64,000 bases of DNA from Cephalotus follicularis (GCA_001972305.1 BDDD01002134.1:62001-126000), one strand, 5' to 3'. Shown: positions 43,821-54,621, numbered from the stretch's first letter. The notes: generated from the letters alone by a model not told the origin. Made by a program: numbers and translations.

Positions 43821-44990
43821 ACAAGGAACGCTGCTCGGAGGACTGCACCCGTTGAGGCTCAAGAAGCTAGAAATGAGCCTACTATGGAGGAGCTTGTAAG
43901 TCAGGAAGTAGCTCAGGAGATACGACGCGTGTTGAGTGAACAAAATCTAAATCAGGGTCGTAGGGAGACGGTTGTTGCTAACAATGCTCCAGCTGATGTT
44001 CAGTTGGGAAGAGATGCTAGGGATAGGACTGATACGCCCACTTATGTTTGGCTAGAGCGGTTCCAGAAGTAGAGACCGCAGTCTTTCAGCTCAGCCGTGA
44101 CTCCGGTGGAAGCTGAGCACTGGATTTCTAATATGGACAAGATTTTTGATGTGCTTGGTTGCAGTGACGAATAGAAGATTAAGTTAGCTGTGTACAAGCT
44201 TGAGGGTGATGCTCAGAAATGGTGGAAAGCTGTGGTTTTGGCTAAGGGTGGCAACTATGCGGAGAGTTTGACCTGGTCTGAGTTTTGCAAGGTCTTTTAT
44301 CAGCAGTATTGACCAGACAGAAGGATGGAGAGTCGGTGACAGAGTTCTTAACCCGTTTCACTAATCTTGCTGGTTTTGCTGGTTCTGCGGTAGGGACAGC
44401 ATTGGAGCAGGCAGAAAAGTTCAAGTGGAAGTTGCATTATCAGCTCCGGGATAAGTTGATCAATACCAGGTTTGCTGATGTATCTGAAGTGGCTAATGCG
44501 GCTAAGAACATTGAGCTGGAAAGGTTAGATTTCCAGGCTGCTCGACAGGAGTTTGATAGGAAGAGAAACAGAGGTGATTCTCAGGGGCAAGGTTCTGGAC
44601 AAAATAAGAACAGATATGGTAAGCGCGGGAAGAGAAATGATAACCGGGGACAGCAACAGCCCGGTAATGACCAACGGCAGACTCAGGGAGCTGCGGATGT
44701 CCAGATTGCCAAGTGTGAAATGTGTGGTAGACAACATCTGGTGGGAGTATGCTATAAGGCTATCGGGGCCTATTTTGTGTGTGGACCGAAAGGGCACTTC
44801 ATGAAGGATTGTCCTGACCCTCGTGCAAAGGAAAGGAAGGGAAATAATGCAGAACATGGACAGCGCAAAGTGGGAGGTTGTGTCTTTGCTATCACGACTC
44901 AACAGGCAGCTATCGCACCAGGTAATGTTTCGGGCTTTATTTTTGTTGGTAGCCGTAGGGCTTATGTTTTGTATGATACTGGATCGACCC
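43821..44990 (+). pseudogene. R8 gag
   Basis: Text from about 43821 (TRNAARRTAPVEAQEARNEP, the start Met apparently mutated to ATA) continues through 43884-44072. The capsid includes EAEHWISNMDKIFDVLG, GDAQKWWKAVV and FLTRFTNLAGFAG. The clean frame 44285-45040 (251 codons) carries the knuckle pair CEMCGRQHLVGVCYK and CGPKGHFMKDC; the first Cys of the second knuckle reads Val or Tyr. The same frame runs on into protease. Confidence 0.8.
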
Positions 44991-45484
44991 ACTCGGTTGT
45001 AGCGAGGTCTTTTGTTCAGCATCTTGGGATGTTTTCTTAGTTGCTTGATCCGGCTTTGGTTCTTTCAACCCCTACGGGTTCATCTGTTGTGATATCTGAG
45101 TGCTTTTATGCTTGTCCTCTTGTTTTCGATGATCGGATTCATGATGCGGATCTTTTGCCTATCAATATATACGACTTCGATATGATTTTAGCAATGAACT
45201 GGTTGGATCGAAATCGAGCTACGATCGATTGCCATGCTCGGAGAGTTCTGTTTGGGGATGTGAATAGTCCTGAATTTATTTATAAGAGTTCACAGACGAG
45301 GAAAGAAGTGAAAGTTATATCCGCTTTGAAAGCTCGGAAGTTGGTAGCTAAAAGCGCTGAAGGTTTCTTAGCGGTTGTGAAGGATGTCTCGAAGGTTGAG
45401 CCTCGCCTTGAAGACTATCATGTGGTACGAGAATTGACTTGTGTAGTGCCGTACACTTCAATTCTAGTGGGCATGTGGAATTAG
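44990..45484 (+). pseudogene. R8 aspartic protease fused to LTR sequence
   Basis: RRAYVLYDTGSTHSVVARSF at about 44958-45020 has an intact D-T-G. A TAG at 45038 precedes the rest (45041-45428), with INIYDFDMILAMNWLDRNRA and the linker KVEPRLEDYHVVRE. From 45429 the frame reads LTR sequence (LTCVVPYTSILVGMWN) to a chance stop at 45484. The last 19 residues are therefore not protease. Confidence 0.85.
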
Positions 45485-46063
45485 CGCCTCCCTTGCCAAA
45501 ATTTATGATATGTGATATGAATACGGCTCAGTATGTTTTACGAACTACGATTTATAACGTTTTGAATTGTTCTGTAATTATTTCGAAAAATATGAAATTG
45601 TCATTTGAATATGATTAAACTGTTGTAACTGTTTAAGATTTCTGTTACGAAGTTTATTGAAATATTGATGTTTTTAAATTACCGTTTACTGTTTTACTTT
45701 TCCCTTATCCGTACTGAGGTTTGCTTAGCCGCGTTTTTGTTTCCATGCGGCAGGTTTTCAGGAGCAGCGGGGGAAAGTGTGATTGAGTGATGACCACCCT
45801 ATGTGTTGGGTCCTTAGGAAAGTGATCCTTATGTTATGTTTAGTGGTCTGAAACATCGATTATTATGGCTTATGTTTTTAAATTTGAACTGAATTATGTT
45901 TTGGGTTTTCCGCAACTACTTATTATGTTAAATTGTTAAGTTTTAATGCTTTGATAAGACTGCCACGTTTTTGGCTATTTTTGGCTAATAAAGTAAACTT
46001 ATGATTTGTTATGTTATGTATGATATGACCCTGTGACGACTGCCGCCGTCCGGGGGTGTTACC
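45429..46063 (+). repeat. R8 3' LTR, 3' portion
   Basis: Nearly identical to 43008-43641 of the 5' LTR. It ends GGGGGTGTTACC, with the final base changed from A. Confidence 0.85.
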
Positions 46064-47033
46064 GAATATTAGTACGGCAGCGGTTCTAGACAGCAGTATC
46101 AAGGTGGACCCAGAACCAGTTCGCCTTCATTAGCATGGAGAGATCGTTGGAAGCAGTCTATGGGACCAGTGCCTACCGTGAAGGGTAGGGTATATGCCAC
46201 AGATTAGGGGGCCATAAGAGGATCTACATCAGTGATATGAGGTACTATTATTATCTCTCAGCATATGGCACGGACGCTTATAGATCCAGACTCATCCCAT
46301 TCATACATTGCACAAGTTAATGTTGAGCTCGAGCCTTTGCCATTTATGATGGAGGTTAGTACCCCAATGGGAGAGTCTCTGATTTCAGAATGGATATGCC
46401 AGTCTTGTTCCTAAGAGATCTCCGGACGTGTTTTGCTAGTAGATCTTATAGTGCTGCCGATGGGTGATCTGGATGTGATCATTGTGATGGATTTGTTAGC
46501 AGCACATTATGCCCACGTGGATTGTTATGGGAAGGTCGAAACCATTAGTATGCCAGGACAGTCTCAGTTCCAGTTTATTGGGACCTTAGAGCACCAGCCG
46601 GGTCAGATGTTATGGGCCATTCATGCTGACAGGCTTCTGAGACAGGGTTGCAGTGGTTTCCTGGAGCATGTGATGCATAGCAGGAAATAGGTACCGAGGT
46701 TGGTGGATGTTTCAGTTGTTTGTGAATATCCGGATGTGTTCCTGGATGAGTTGACATCTTTACCGCTAGAGAGGTATATGGAGTTTATGATTGATCTACT
46801 TCCAGGGAGGACACCTATATCTAGAGCTCCTTATCGTAAGGCACCTCGTCAGTTGAAAGAAATGAAAGTTTAGTTACAGGAGTTTCTCGATAGAGGTTTT
46901 ATCAGGCCGAGTGTTTCCCCTTGGGGAGCACCTGCCTTGTTTGTGAAGAAAAAGGATGGTTCCCTCGGGGTGTGTATAGATTATCGACAACTCAACAAGG
47001 TTACTATTAAGAATAAGTACCTGTTGTCGAATA
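46064..47033 (+). pseudogene. R7 protease and RT N-terminal part
   Basis: After R8, gag-linker text resumes (YGSGSRQQYQGGPRTSSPS). The active-site D-T-G region near 46290 is degraded: the text reads LIDPDSSHSYI, so the Gly is replaced by Asp or Ser. The protease tail 46433-46690 has VLPMGDLDVIIVMDLLAAHY. Pre-RT text follows: [19 protein letters not shown] and [17 protein letters not shown], with stops at about 46688 and 46872. Confidence 0.7.
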
Positions 47034-48340
47034 TTGATGAATTGTTTGATGTTGAAAGGTGCTTCAGTGTTCTCTAAGTTGGATTTGAGACCAGGATATC
47101 ACCAGCTCAGGGTTAGACCTGAAGACATTCCAAAGATAGCTTTCAGGTCAAGGTATGGGCAATATGAGTTTGTGGTGATGCCATTTGGGCTGACCAATTC
47201 CACAGCCACATTCATGAGTCTGATGAACAGGGTGTTCAGCCCGTATCTCGACGAGTTCATCATGGTCTTCATTGATGATATATTGGTGTATTCCAGGAGT
47301 ACGGAGGAGCATAGGGATCATTTGCACTTGGCATTACAGATTTTGAGAGATCATATATTGTATGCCAAGTTTAGCAAATGTGAGTTTTGGTTATCGGATG
47401 TGGCTTTTCTAGGTCATGTCATATCCAGTGTTGGTTTATCAGTGGATCCAACAAAGATAGAAGCAGTAAAGGGCTAGAAACGGCCAACAAACGTGTCTAA
47501 AGTCTGTAGTCTCTAGGCTTAGCGAGCTATTACCGCCGCTTTATTGAAGGATTCTCACGGATTGCTACACCATTCACCAGATTGACTAAGAAGAAGACAT
47601 CGTTTGTTTGGGATGACAATTGTGAGCAGAGCTTCGAGGAGTTGAAGAATCGCTTGATTTCTGCGCCGATCTTGGCCTTGCCAGTGGCTAATGAAGGTTT
47701 CGTGGTATACAGTGATGCGTCGGGGAATTTTTTGGGCTGTGTTTCGATGCATTATGGTAAGGTAATTGCCTATGCTTCAAGGAAATTGATGCCTCATGAG
47801 GAGAATTACCCCACTCATTATTTGGAGCTGGAAGTGATAATCTTCATGATACGCAAGTGGAGACATTATTTGTATCCACAAAGTTTGATGTTTTCACAGA
47901 TCACAATAGCTTGAAGAATCTTTTCTCCCGAAAGGATCTAAATATGAGGCAAAGGAGGTGAATGGAGATGCTTAATGATTACAAGTGTGAGGTACATTAC
48001 CAACCAGGCAAGGCTAATGTGGTGGCAGACGCTTTGGGTCAACGATTAGCTTGCTTGACAGTTTCCCAGGTTCAGGCATGGCCATGGTTGATGGACAGGA
48101 TAGGAGAGACTCAGGGGATGGATGGAGGTTTGCTTAAGACAGCATTGGATGGTCAAGGTGGATTGAAGACCGATTTCTCGATTCATGGTGGTGGTATGAT
48201 CAAGTTTCAGGGAAGGGTTTGTGTTCCTAACTGTAAGGACCTGAAGGATGAGCTTTTGTCACAAGCTCATCGCTCCAGTTTCTCTGTGCATCCGGGGAGT
48301 ACCAAAATGTACAGAGACCTGAAGGTTACCTATTTGTAGA
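47034..48340 (+). pseudogene. R7 reverse transcriptase core and RNase H
   Basis: A one-base shift near 47050 leads into a clean 147-codon frame, 47034-47477. It holds [35 protein letters not shown] and the catalytic [12 protein letters not shown], then [20 protein letters not shown]. RNase H pieces 47582-47914 and 47962-48339 include VYSDASGNFLGCVSMHYGK and [12 protein letters not shown]. The zinc-finger start AHRSSFSVHPGSTKMYRDL closes the piece. Confidence 0.8.
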
Positions 48341-49271
48341 CCAATATGAAAATGGGGATAGCGAAGTATGTTTATGCATACCTAACTTGTCAGCAAGTCA
48401 AGGCAGAACACCGGAGGCCAGCTGGTTTGCTACAGCCATTGCCAGAGGCACAATCGAAATGGGAGCATATCACCATGGATTTTGTGACGGGTTTGCCAGG
48501 GACGAGAGCTAACCATGATGCCATATGGGTTATTGTTGATCACTTCACAAAGTCAACCCATTTTCTAGCGATCAAGATGACTTATTCTCTAAAACGGATA
48601 GCATCTCAGTATGTTGGGTAAATTGTGAAACTCCATGGAGTACCAGTTAGAGTTGTTTCTAATAGAGTCCCACGGTTCACTTCCCGATTTTGGTGAAATT
48701 CTTTTATAATAATAGTTATCATGCTAGCATCGGTATGGCACCGTTTGAGGCCCTTTATGGATGGAAATGTAGGGCTCCAGTCTGTTGGTTTGAGGTAGGC
48801 GAGCAGAATCTCCTAGGACCAAAGCTTGTGCAATCAAGGAAAGGCTTCTAAAGGCTCAGAGTTGGCAGAAGAGTTATGCTGACCATCGACGACGGGATCT
48901 AGAGTTCTCGGTGGGTGATCATGTTTTCCTTAAAGTCTCACCAACTAAAGGAATTATGAAGTTTGGGAAGAAAAGGAAGTTAGCTCCACAGTTTATAGGA
49001 CCTTTTGAGATCCTTGAGATGGTAGGTGCAGTTGCCTACATACGTGCCTTACCTCCCAGTTTGTCAGAGGTGAACAACGTATTTCATGTGTCGATGCTAA
49101 GGAAGTATCACTCGGATCCTTCACATGTATTGTAGTACGAAGCATTGGATCTGATGATGAATATGAGCTTTGAGGAGACACCAGTTCAGATTCTTGACCG
49201 CCGAATCAAACAGCTAAGGAACAAGGATATTGCTTTGGTTAAGGTATTGTGGCAGTATCATGGGCTTGAGG
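48341..49271 (+). pseudogene. R7 integrase, core deletion, split by C2
   Basis: MDFVTGLPGTRANHDAIWVI with VDHF holds the first catalytic Asp. The second site, normally SDRD, reads SNRV. At about 48694 the text jumps from FTSRFW to YNNSYHASIGMAPFEALYGW, removing some 70 residues including the catalytic Glu. The C-terminal domain (48911-49135) has GDHVFLKVSPTKGIMKFGKK and VNNVFHVSMLRKY. It continues to LVKVLWQYHGLE, where C2 is inserted. Confidence 0.85.
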
Positions 49272-51068
49272 TGTTAGAGATGAAGTGTTGCGAGCTAGTG
49301 TCGAGCTTGTATTTACTTTATCTTGATAAACGATTTATAAATTCAGTAAAGATGTTTATGTTTTATCAATGGCTATGAGTTCATTTCATTAATACATGTT
49401 TAATTAATTGTAAATGAATGTCCTGGAATAAAGTTAGAGAACCAAGTTCATGATGAGATCATGATGTGAGAGTTGGAATCTCGGTATACTTTAATTCGAA
49501 TCTTCCTGGTCATAGGATTGACACTCAGGGCATGATCAATCCGGATAGACCAGCATGTACTGTCAGATCGGTAAGCAGAGGGTGCTTGATCTCACACTCA
49601 CTCGCATGGATGATGCTATGACAACTATGTGGCTACTCATTTATTGAGTTCACTGAAGGTAACTGTTGATAGAATATCGGTATGGAGTTTAACTCATATG
49701 TCAGACAGAATTCTAGTTTTACAGCAGTGCATGTGGTCCTTGGACATGAACCGTCACTGGATGTCTTGTGCATAGGGTGTTGTGTTTTGATGATGATTAA
49801 ATACCTATTCTATGAAGTGTATACAGGCATTAGTTAGACATAGTACGCTTATGTATGGAGGCATGTGAACTAGCAACAATGAATCCATTGCTTCTAGTAA
49901 AAGAAGATTATGCTCATGATGATTTTTGTTAGCGATTAAACGCCTGGCCAGGCTACCCACAATATCAAGAGTGTGATATCATTGGTTGAATATTAGAGGG
50001 GCACCTCTAATATTATTTAGCCTAATGAAAGATAGTCACGAGGCTAAATATTAAATTATTGGGGTCTGACATAATCCGTACCCTAGATTTAATTAGAGCA
50101 TTGCCAATGGAGGGACTATACGTCCATGTACCTGTAAAAACTGGTTCGCAAATTATTCATATTACCTGGGGGTCGTTATGCATTGCTAGATGTCAATGTC
50201 AACTAGTAGGATGCCCGAGATTAAATTGATAAATTAATTTTTGAAGAAAAGAATTAAAAGGGTTTTAATTCGAAATATCCAAGAGAATATTTTTATGTGA
50301 TAATAAATATTTAATTGGATAATCATGAGAGTCATGATTTAATCCTACGGCCGGCGTAATAGTGAACCCATAGGGTCACACACAATACGGGCTAATATTT
50401 CCAACACGTGGTGAGAGAAAAATAATTGGGATGTTATTTCCTAATTATATTTGATGAGATTAAATATATAAATATATTTAAATATATTTAAAGAGATTAA
50501 ATATATAAATATAATTAATGAGATTGATCATATTAAAGAACGAAATAAGATTAAAAGGATAGGGATTCCTTTTAAGATAGAGGGCTGGTGGGATTAGGAG
50601 AGTGTGTTTTAATGGGACTTGTCTAGCAGCAAGTTTATAAACCCATCTCTCCATTCACAACTAAGACTTTTGCTCTATTTTGCAAAACCCTAGCCGCCTC
50701 TCTCTTTCTCTCTCTCATACAATCAAGTGTTGATTACTTGCAAAGAAATAGTGTTGGAGATTGAAGCTTGGTGTGGATACCTTGGAGGCTTGCTATACTT
50801 GGAAGCTAGAACCGTTTAATAAGTTGAACAAGTAGCTATGCTTTTGTAAGCAAGAAGACACATAGGAAGAATGAATGAGCCACTCCATTCATGTGAGTAA
50901 TTCTCTCTGCTCCTCCCTATTGATTTATATCTAACTATTTACGTATACTAAGAAGATCCTGGAAATGAACCATATGGCTTGATATTCATGAGATGATAAG
51001 ACAATACATGTTTGAGGGTTATATGCATAAAGATATTTTATTGCCTAAATCGCCATAAGGTTCCAACA
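49272..51068 (+). repeat. C2 5' LTR, 1797 bp
   Basis: TGTTAGAGATGAAG... to ...AAGGTTCCAACA. It closely matches 59419-61182. The TATA position reads TTTATAAA (50634-50641), where the 3' LTR and the internal partial copy have TATATAAA. The CT-rich start region and CAAAACCCTAGCC follow. The part from 50425 is repeated at 52871. Confidence 0.9.
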
Positions 51069-51070
51069 AA

Positions 51071-51083
51071 ATGGTATCAGAGA
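51071..51083 (+). other. C2 primer-binding site (copy 1)
   Basis: ATGGTATCAGAGA, two bases after the LTR end. The duplicate lies at 53517-53529 after the internal partial LTR. Confidence 0.8.
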
Positions 51084-51184
51084 CGGATTTGATTCATATA
51101 TATAGTTAGAAACATGTTTGTTAATTATATGCTTGAATTATTTGGGTTTAACCCGTGTGACGAAAGCATGGGATGCAAATTTGC

Positions 51185-51545
51185 GATTCCCTGTACTCAC
51201 GAAAGCATCCATGCTTTTGAGAAAAGCATCGACGCCTGCATGCGAAACCACTATCAGGAATCGCACGAAGACGCGTAAAGCGTCGACGCCTGCGTGCGAT
51301 ACCACTGCCAGGAAGTGCACGACGACGCGTAAAGCCTCGACGCCTTTGAGAAAATCGTCGACGCATAGGCGCTAAAGCGCTATCGCTTCTGAGAAAAGCG
51401 TCGACGCTAAGGCGCTAAAGCGTCGATGCCTGCCACGTTAATACTACGCCTTCACTTAACGCATAAAGCGTCGGCGCTAACGTAGCTAAAGCGCTAAACG
51501 CATAAGGAAGCGACGCATGAACGTCGACGCTTTTGTATTAAAGCG
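51185..51545. repeat. GCGTCGACGC array in C2 leader (copy 2 at 53631-53991)
   Basis: About a dozen AAAGCGTCGACGC-like units are interspersed with GGCGCTAAAGCGCT palindromes. Translation produces a KASTPACDTT-like repeat in one frame, which I regard as a by-product. Here the array lies in the leader, downstream of the primer site, and not in the LTR as in the gypsy elements. Confidence 0.8.
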
Positions 51546-52088
51546 TCGATGGTTTTGCGTGATTTTGCGGGAAAAGAGTTTTTCCAAATTACCCAATCAA
51601 TTGTCTATATTTTTAGAATTATATCTATCAAGTTTAATTGTTGATTCAATGAGATTGAATATGCAAGATGGTATGGCTATGGACTTGACCTAGTTTGTCT
51701 TATTTAATTAAAGTGTTGAATGTATGGTTTTTATTTTTCATATTTTTGGGTTATAATTTTGAGACTTGCATGTCTCTCTTCTCTATCTTAATTTGTATAT
51801 GCAATAATTCTTCACCCCTTTTAACTCCCCTTGATTTATTTCAAGGTTTCTGTAGTTTATAGTTGGTTTATGTGATTGAAGAGCGAGTGTCACAGTGGAA
51901 GCAAGTTAAGGGAGAACAAAGATATTACAAGACCCATGCATGTATGGGAACGAATGTATGATTGTAATAACATACCTAGGAAAGAGACCAGCAGCTTGTT
52001 TGAGAGTCAAAAAAGTTTCAGTAGTAAAAGTCCATAACCTGCCATTAGATTATACTATGTATGTGATGCATGTCTAAATTTTGCTCTT

Positions 52089-52129
52089 GAGGTTCCAACG
52101 GCCTCCCACTTAGAGGTTCCAACGGCCTC
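52089..52129 (+). repeat. Two identical 17-nt mini-hairpins
   Basis: GAGGTTCCAACGGCCTC at 52089-52105 and again at 52113-52129. The stem GAGGTT/GGCCTC includes two G-U pairs around a CCAAC loop. AGGTTCCAAC is also the LTR terminus. Duplicated at +2446. Confidence 0.6.
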
Positions 52130-52173
52130 TCCATATTATGCCATCTACCTGTAATTTGATTAATACAGGTTTG

Positions 52174-52175
52174 TC

Positions 52176-52212
<37 letters not shown>
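52174..52212 (+). repeat. (AAT)n microsatellite
   Basis: About twelve AAT units; the same tract occurs at 54620-54658 in copy 2. The short Asn-rich and Ile-rich ORFs over it are artefacts. Confidence 0.95.
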
Positions 52213-52215
<3 letters not shown>

Positions 52216-52313
52216 ATTTATATTATTATTCCTCAATTATACCATGAAATCAAGTTAAAGCGAAACAGGCACAGGAGAGTGTTCGGTCGTTGCCTTATGC
52301 CATTACAACTCAT

Positions 52314-52652
52314 ATTGATGCTTTTGGAAATTGTGAGTGTTTTGGCCCCCGTCAAGGCTTACCTTTTCTAGGAACATCTATATGAGTTGAGCATGAGATG
52401 TACTTACAGATGAATTGTGAAAGTGAATGTTTTGGTCCCCGTCAAGATTCACATTCATTGATTCATTGTGTGTAGGATGGTAGGTCAAACTTGACTAGAA
52501 TACAGATGACGTTTTGGCCCCCATCAAGGTCATATGTACACTAGAGGCAAAAGCGAAGATCGGGAATCATGATATTGTATGGTTGGCAAGAGTTTGCCTA
52601 ACTAAAATATTCAGTATAGCGTTTTGGCCCCCGTCAATGTTATACTGAATAT
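52314..52652 (+). repeat. Array of four constant-loop, variable-stem hairpins
   Basis: The loop GTTTTGGCCCCCGTCAAG (18 nt, at most one change per copy) starts at 52339, 52429, 52511 and 52621. Each is flanked by arms complementary to each other but unlike the arms of the other copies. H1 arms: 52314-52338/52357-52381, 16 Watson-Crick and 5 G-U of 25. H2: GTGAAT/ATTCAC plus an outer ATGAAT/ATTCAT. H3: 52495-52510/52529-52544, 13 of 16. H4: 52607-52620/52639-52652, 13 plus one G-U of 14. The second set lies at +2446 (54760-55098). It is in the untranslated leader upstream of gag. Confidence 0.85.
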
Positions 52653-52870
52653 GTTGTAGGACACCGATCCCCACTCGCAAATGAGATCCACGAGACTTGG
52701 ATTGTTGTTTCTCGTCTCCCATAAAATTTGAGGGTTATGGGATTCGCGTAAAATAGTGGGAGCTTGAGAGGAAAAACACCTAAAATATTGAAGATCAAAT
52801 CTTTATGGTTATAAACCTTTAAATTGAATTTATCTGAATATTGACTTTATTTTATATCTGCATAAATCGA

Positions 52871-53514
52871 ATTGGGATGTTATTTCCTAATTATATTTGA
52901 TGAGATTAAATATATAAATATATTTAAATATATTTAAGGAGATTAAATATATAAATATAATTAATAAGATTGATCATATTAAAGAAAGAAATAAGATTAA
53001 AAGGATAGGGATTCCTTTTAAGATAGAGGGCTGGTGGGATTAGGAGAGTGTGTTTTAATGGGACTTGTCTAGCAGCAAGTATATAAACCCATCTCTCCAT
53101 TCACAACTAAGACTTTTGCTCTATTTTGCAAAACCCTAGCCGCCTCTCTCTTTCTCTCTCTCATACAATCAAGTGTTGATTTCTTGCAAAGCAATAGTGT
53201 TGGAGATTGAAGCTTGGTGTGGATACCTTGGAGGCTTGCTATACTTGGAAGCTAGAACCGTTTAATACGTTGAACAAGTAGCTATGCTTTTGTAAGCAAG
53301 AAGACACATAGGAAGAATGAATGAGCCACTCCATTCATGTGAGTAATTCTCTCTGCTCCTCCCTATTGATTTATATCTAACTATTTACGTATACTAAGAA
53401 GATCCTGGAAATGAACCATATGGCTTGATATTCATGAGATGATAAGACAATACATGTTTGAGGGTTATATGCATAAAGATATTTTATTGCCTAAATCGCC
53501 ATAAGGTTCCAACA
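52871..53514 (+). repeat. Internal partial LTR of C2 with intact TATA
   Basis: Copy of the last 644 bp of the LTR, lying inside the leader. It has TATATAAA at 53080-53087, followed by the start region and the terminal AGGTTCCAACA. It could in principle act as an internal promoter. Confidence 0.85.
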
Positions 53515-54621
53515 AAATGGTATCAGAGACGGATTTGATTCATATATATAGTTAGAAACATGTTTGTTAATTATATGCTTGAATTATTTGGGTTTAACCC
53601 GTGTGACGAAAGCATGGGATGCAAATTTGCGATTCCCTGTACTCACGAAAGCATCCATGCTTTTGAGAAAAGCATCGACGCCTGCATGCGAAACCACTAT
53701 CAGGAATCGCACGAAGACGCGTAAAGCGTCGACGCCTGCGTGCGATACCACTGCCAGGAAGTGCACGACGACGCGTAAAGCCTCGACGCCTTTGAGAAAA
53801 TCGTCGACGCATAGGCGCTAAAGCGCTATCGCTTCTGAGAAAAGCGTCGACGCTAAGGCGCTAAAGCGTCGATGCCTGCCACGTTAATACTACGCCTTCA
53901 CTTAACGCATAAAGCGTCGGCGCTAACGTAGCTAAAGCGCTAAACGCATAAGGAAGCGACGCATGAACGTCGACGCTTTTGTATTAAAGCGTCGATGGTT
54001 TTGCGTGATTTTGCGGGAAAAGAGTTTTTCCAAATTACCCAATCAATTGTCTATATTTTTAGAATTATATCTATCAAGTTTAATTGTTGATTCAATGAGA
54101 TTGAATATGCAAGATGGTATGGCTATGGACTTGACCTAGTTTGTCTTATTTAATTAAAGTGTTGAATGTATGGTTTTTATTTTTCATATTTTTGGGTTAT
54201 AATTTTGAGACTTGCATGTCTCTCTTCTCTATCTTAATTTGTATATGCAATAATTCTTCACCCCTTTTAACTCCCCTTGATTTATTTCAAGGTTTCTGTA
54301 GTTTATAGTTGGTTTATGTGATTGAAGAGCGAGTGTCACAGTGGAAGCAAGTTAAGGGAGAACAAAGATATTACAAGACCCATGCATGTATGGGAACGAA
54401 TGTATGATTGTAATAACATACCTAGGAAAGAGACCAGCAGCTTGTTTGAGAGTCAAAAAAGTTTCAGTAGTAAAAGTCCATAACCTGCCATTAGATTATA
54501 CTATGTATGTGATGCATGTCTAAATTTTGCTCTTGAGGTTCCAACGGCCTCCCACTTAGAGGTTCCAACGGCCTCTCCATATTATGCCATCTACCTGTAA
54601 TTTGATTAATACAGGTTTGTC

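Larger units (their letters stand above)
42266..46063 (+). mobile_element. R8: Ty3/gypsy element, pol deleted into the 3' LTR
   Basis: 5' LTR (42266-43641), primer site, gag (about 43821-44990), protease (45000-45428), then a direct jump into the middle of the 3' LTR (45429-46063). RT, RNase H, integrase, polypurine tract and the first ~740 bp of the 3' LTR are gone. It lies within R7; flanks GATTA (42261-42265) and GAATA (46064-46068) may be a decayed 5-bp duplication. Confidence 0.85.

Noticed and set aside
45429..45484. Protease C-terminus ending in CVVPYTSILVGMWN
   Set aside because: The sequence matches the LTR at 43008-43065, so the frame simply reads through a deletion junction.
51118..51375. 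An 85-codon ORF with KASTPACDTT-like repeats, present identically in both C2 leader copies
   Set aside because: The repetition comes from translating the GCGTCGACGC array, and the opposite strand is equally open. Identity between copies is explained by the recent duplication, not by coding constraint.
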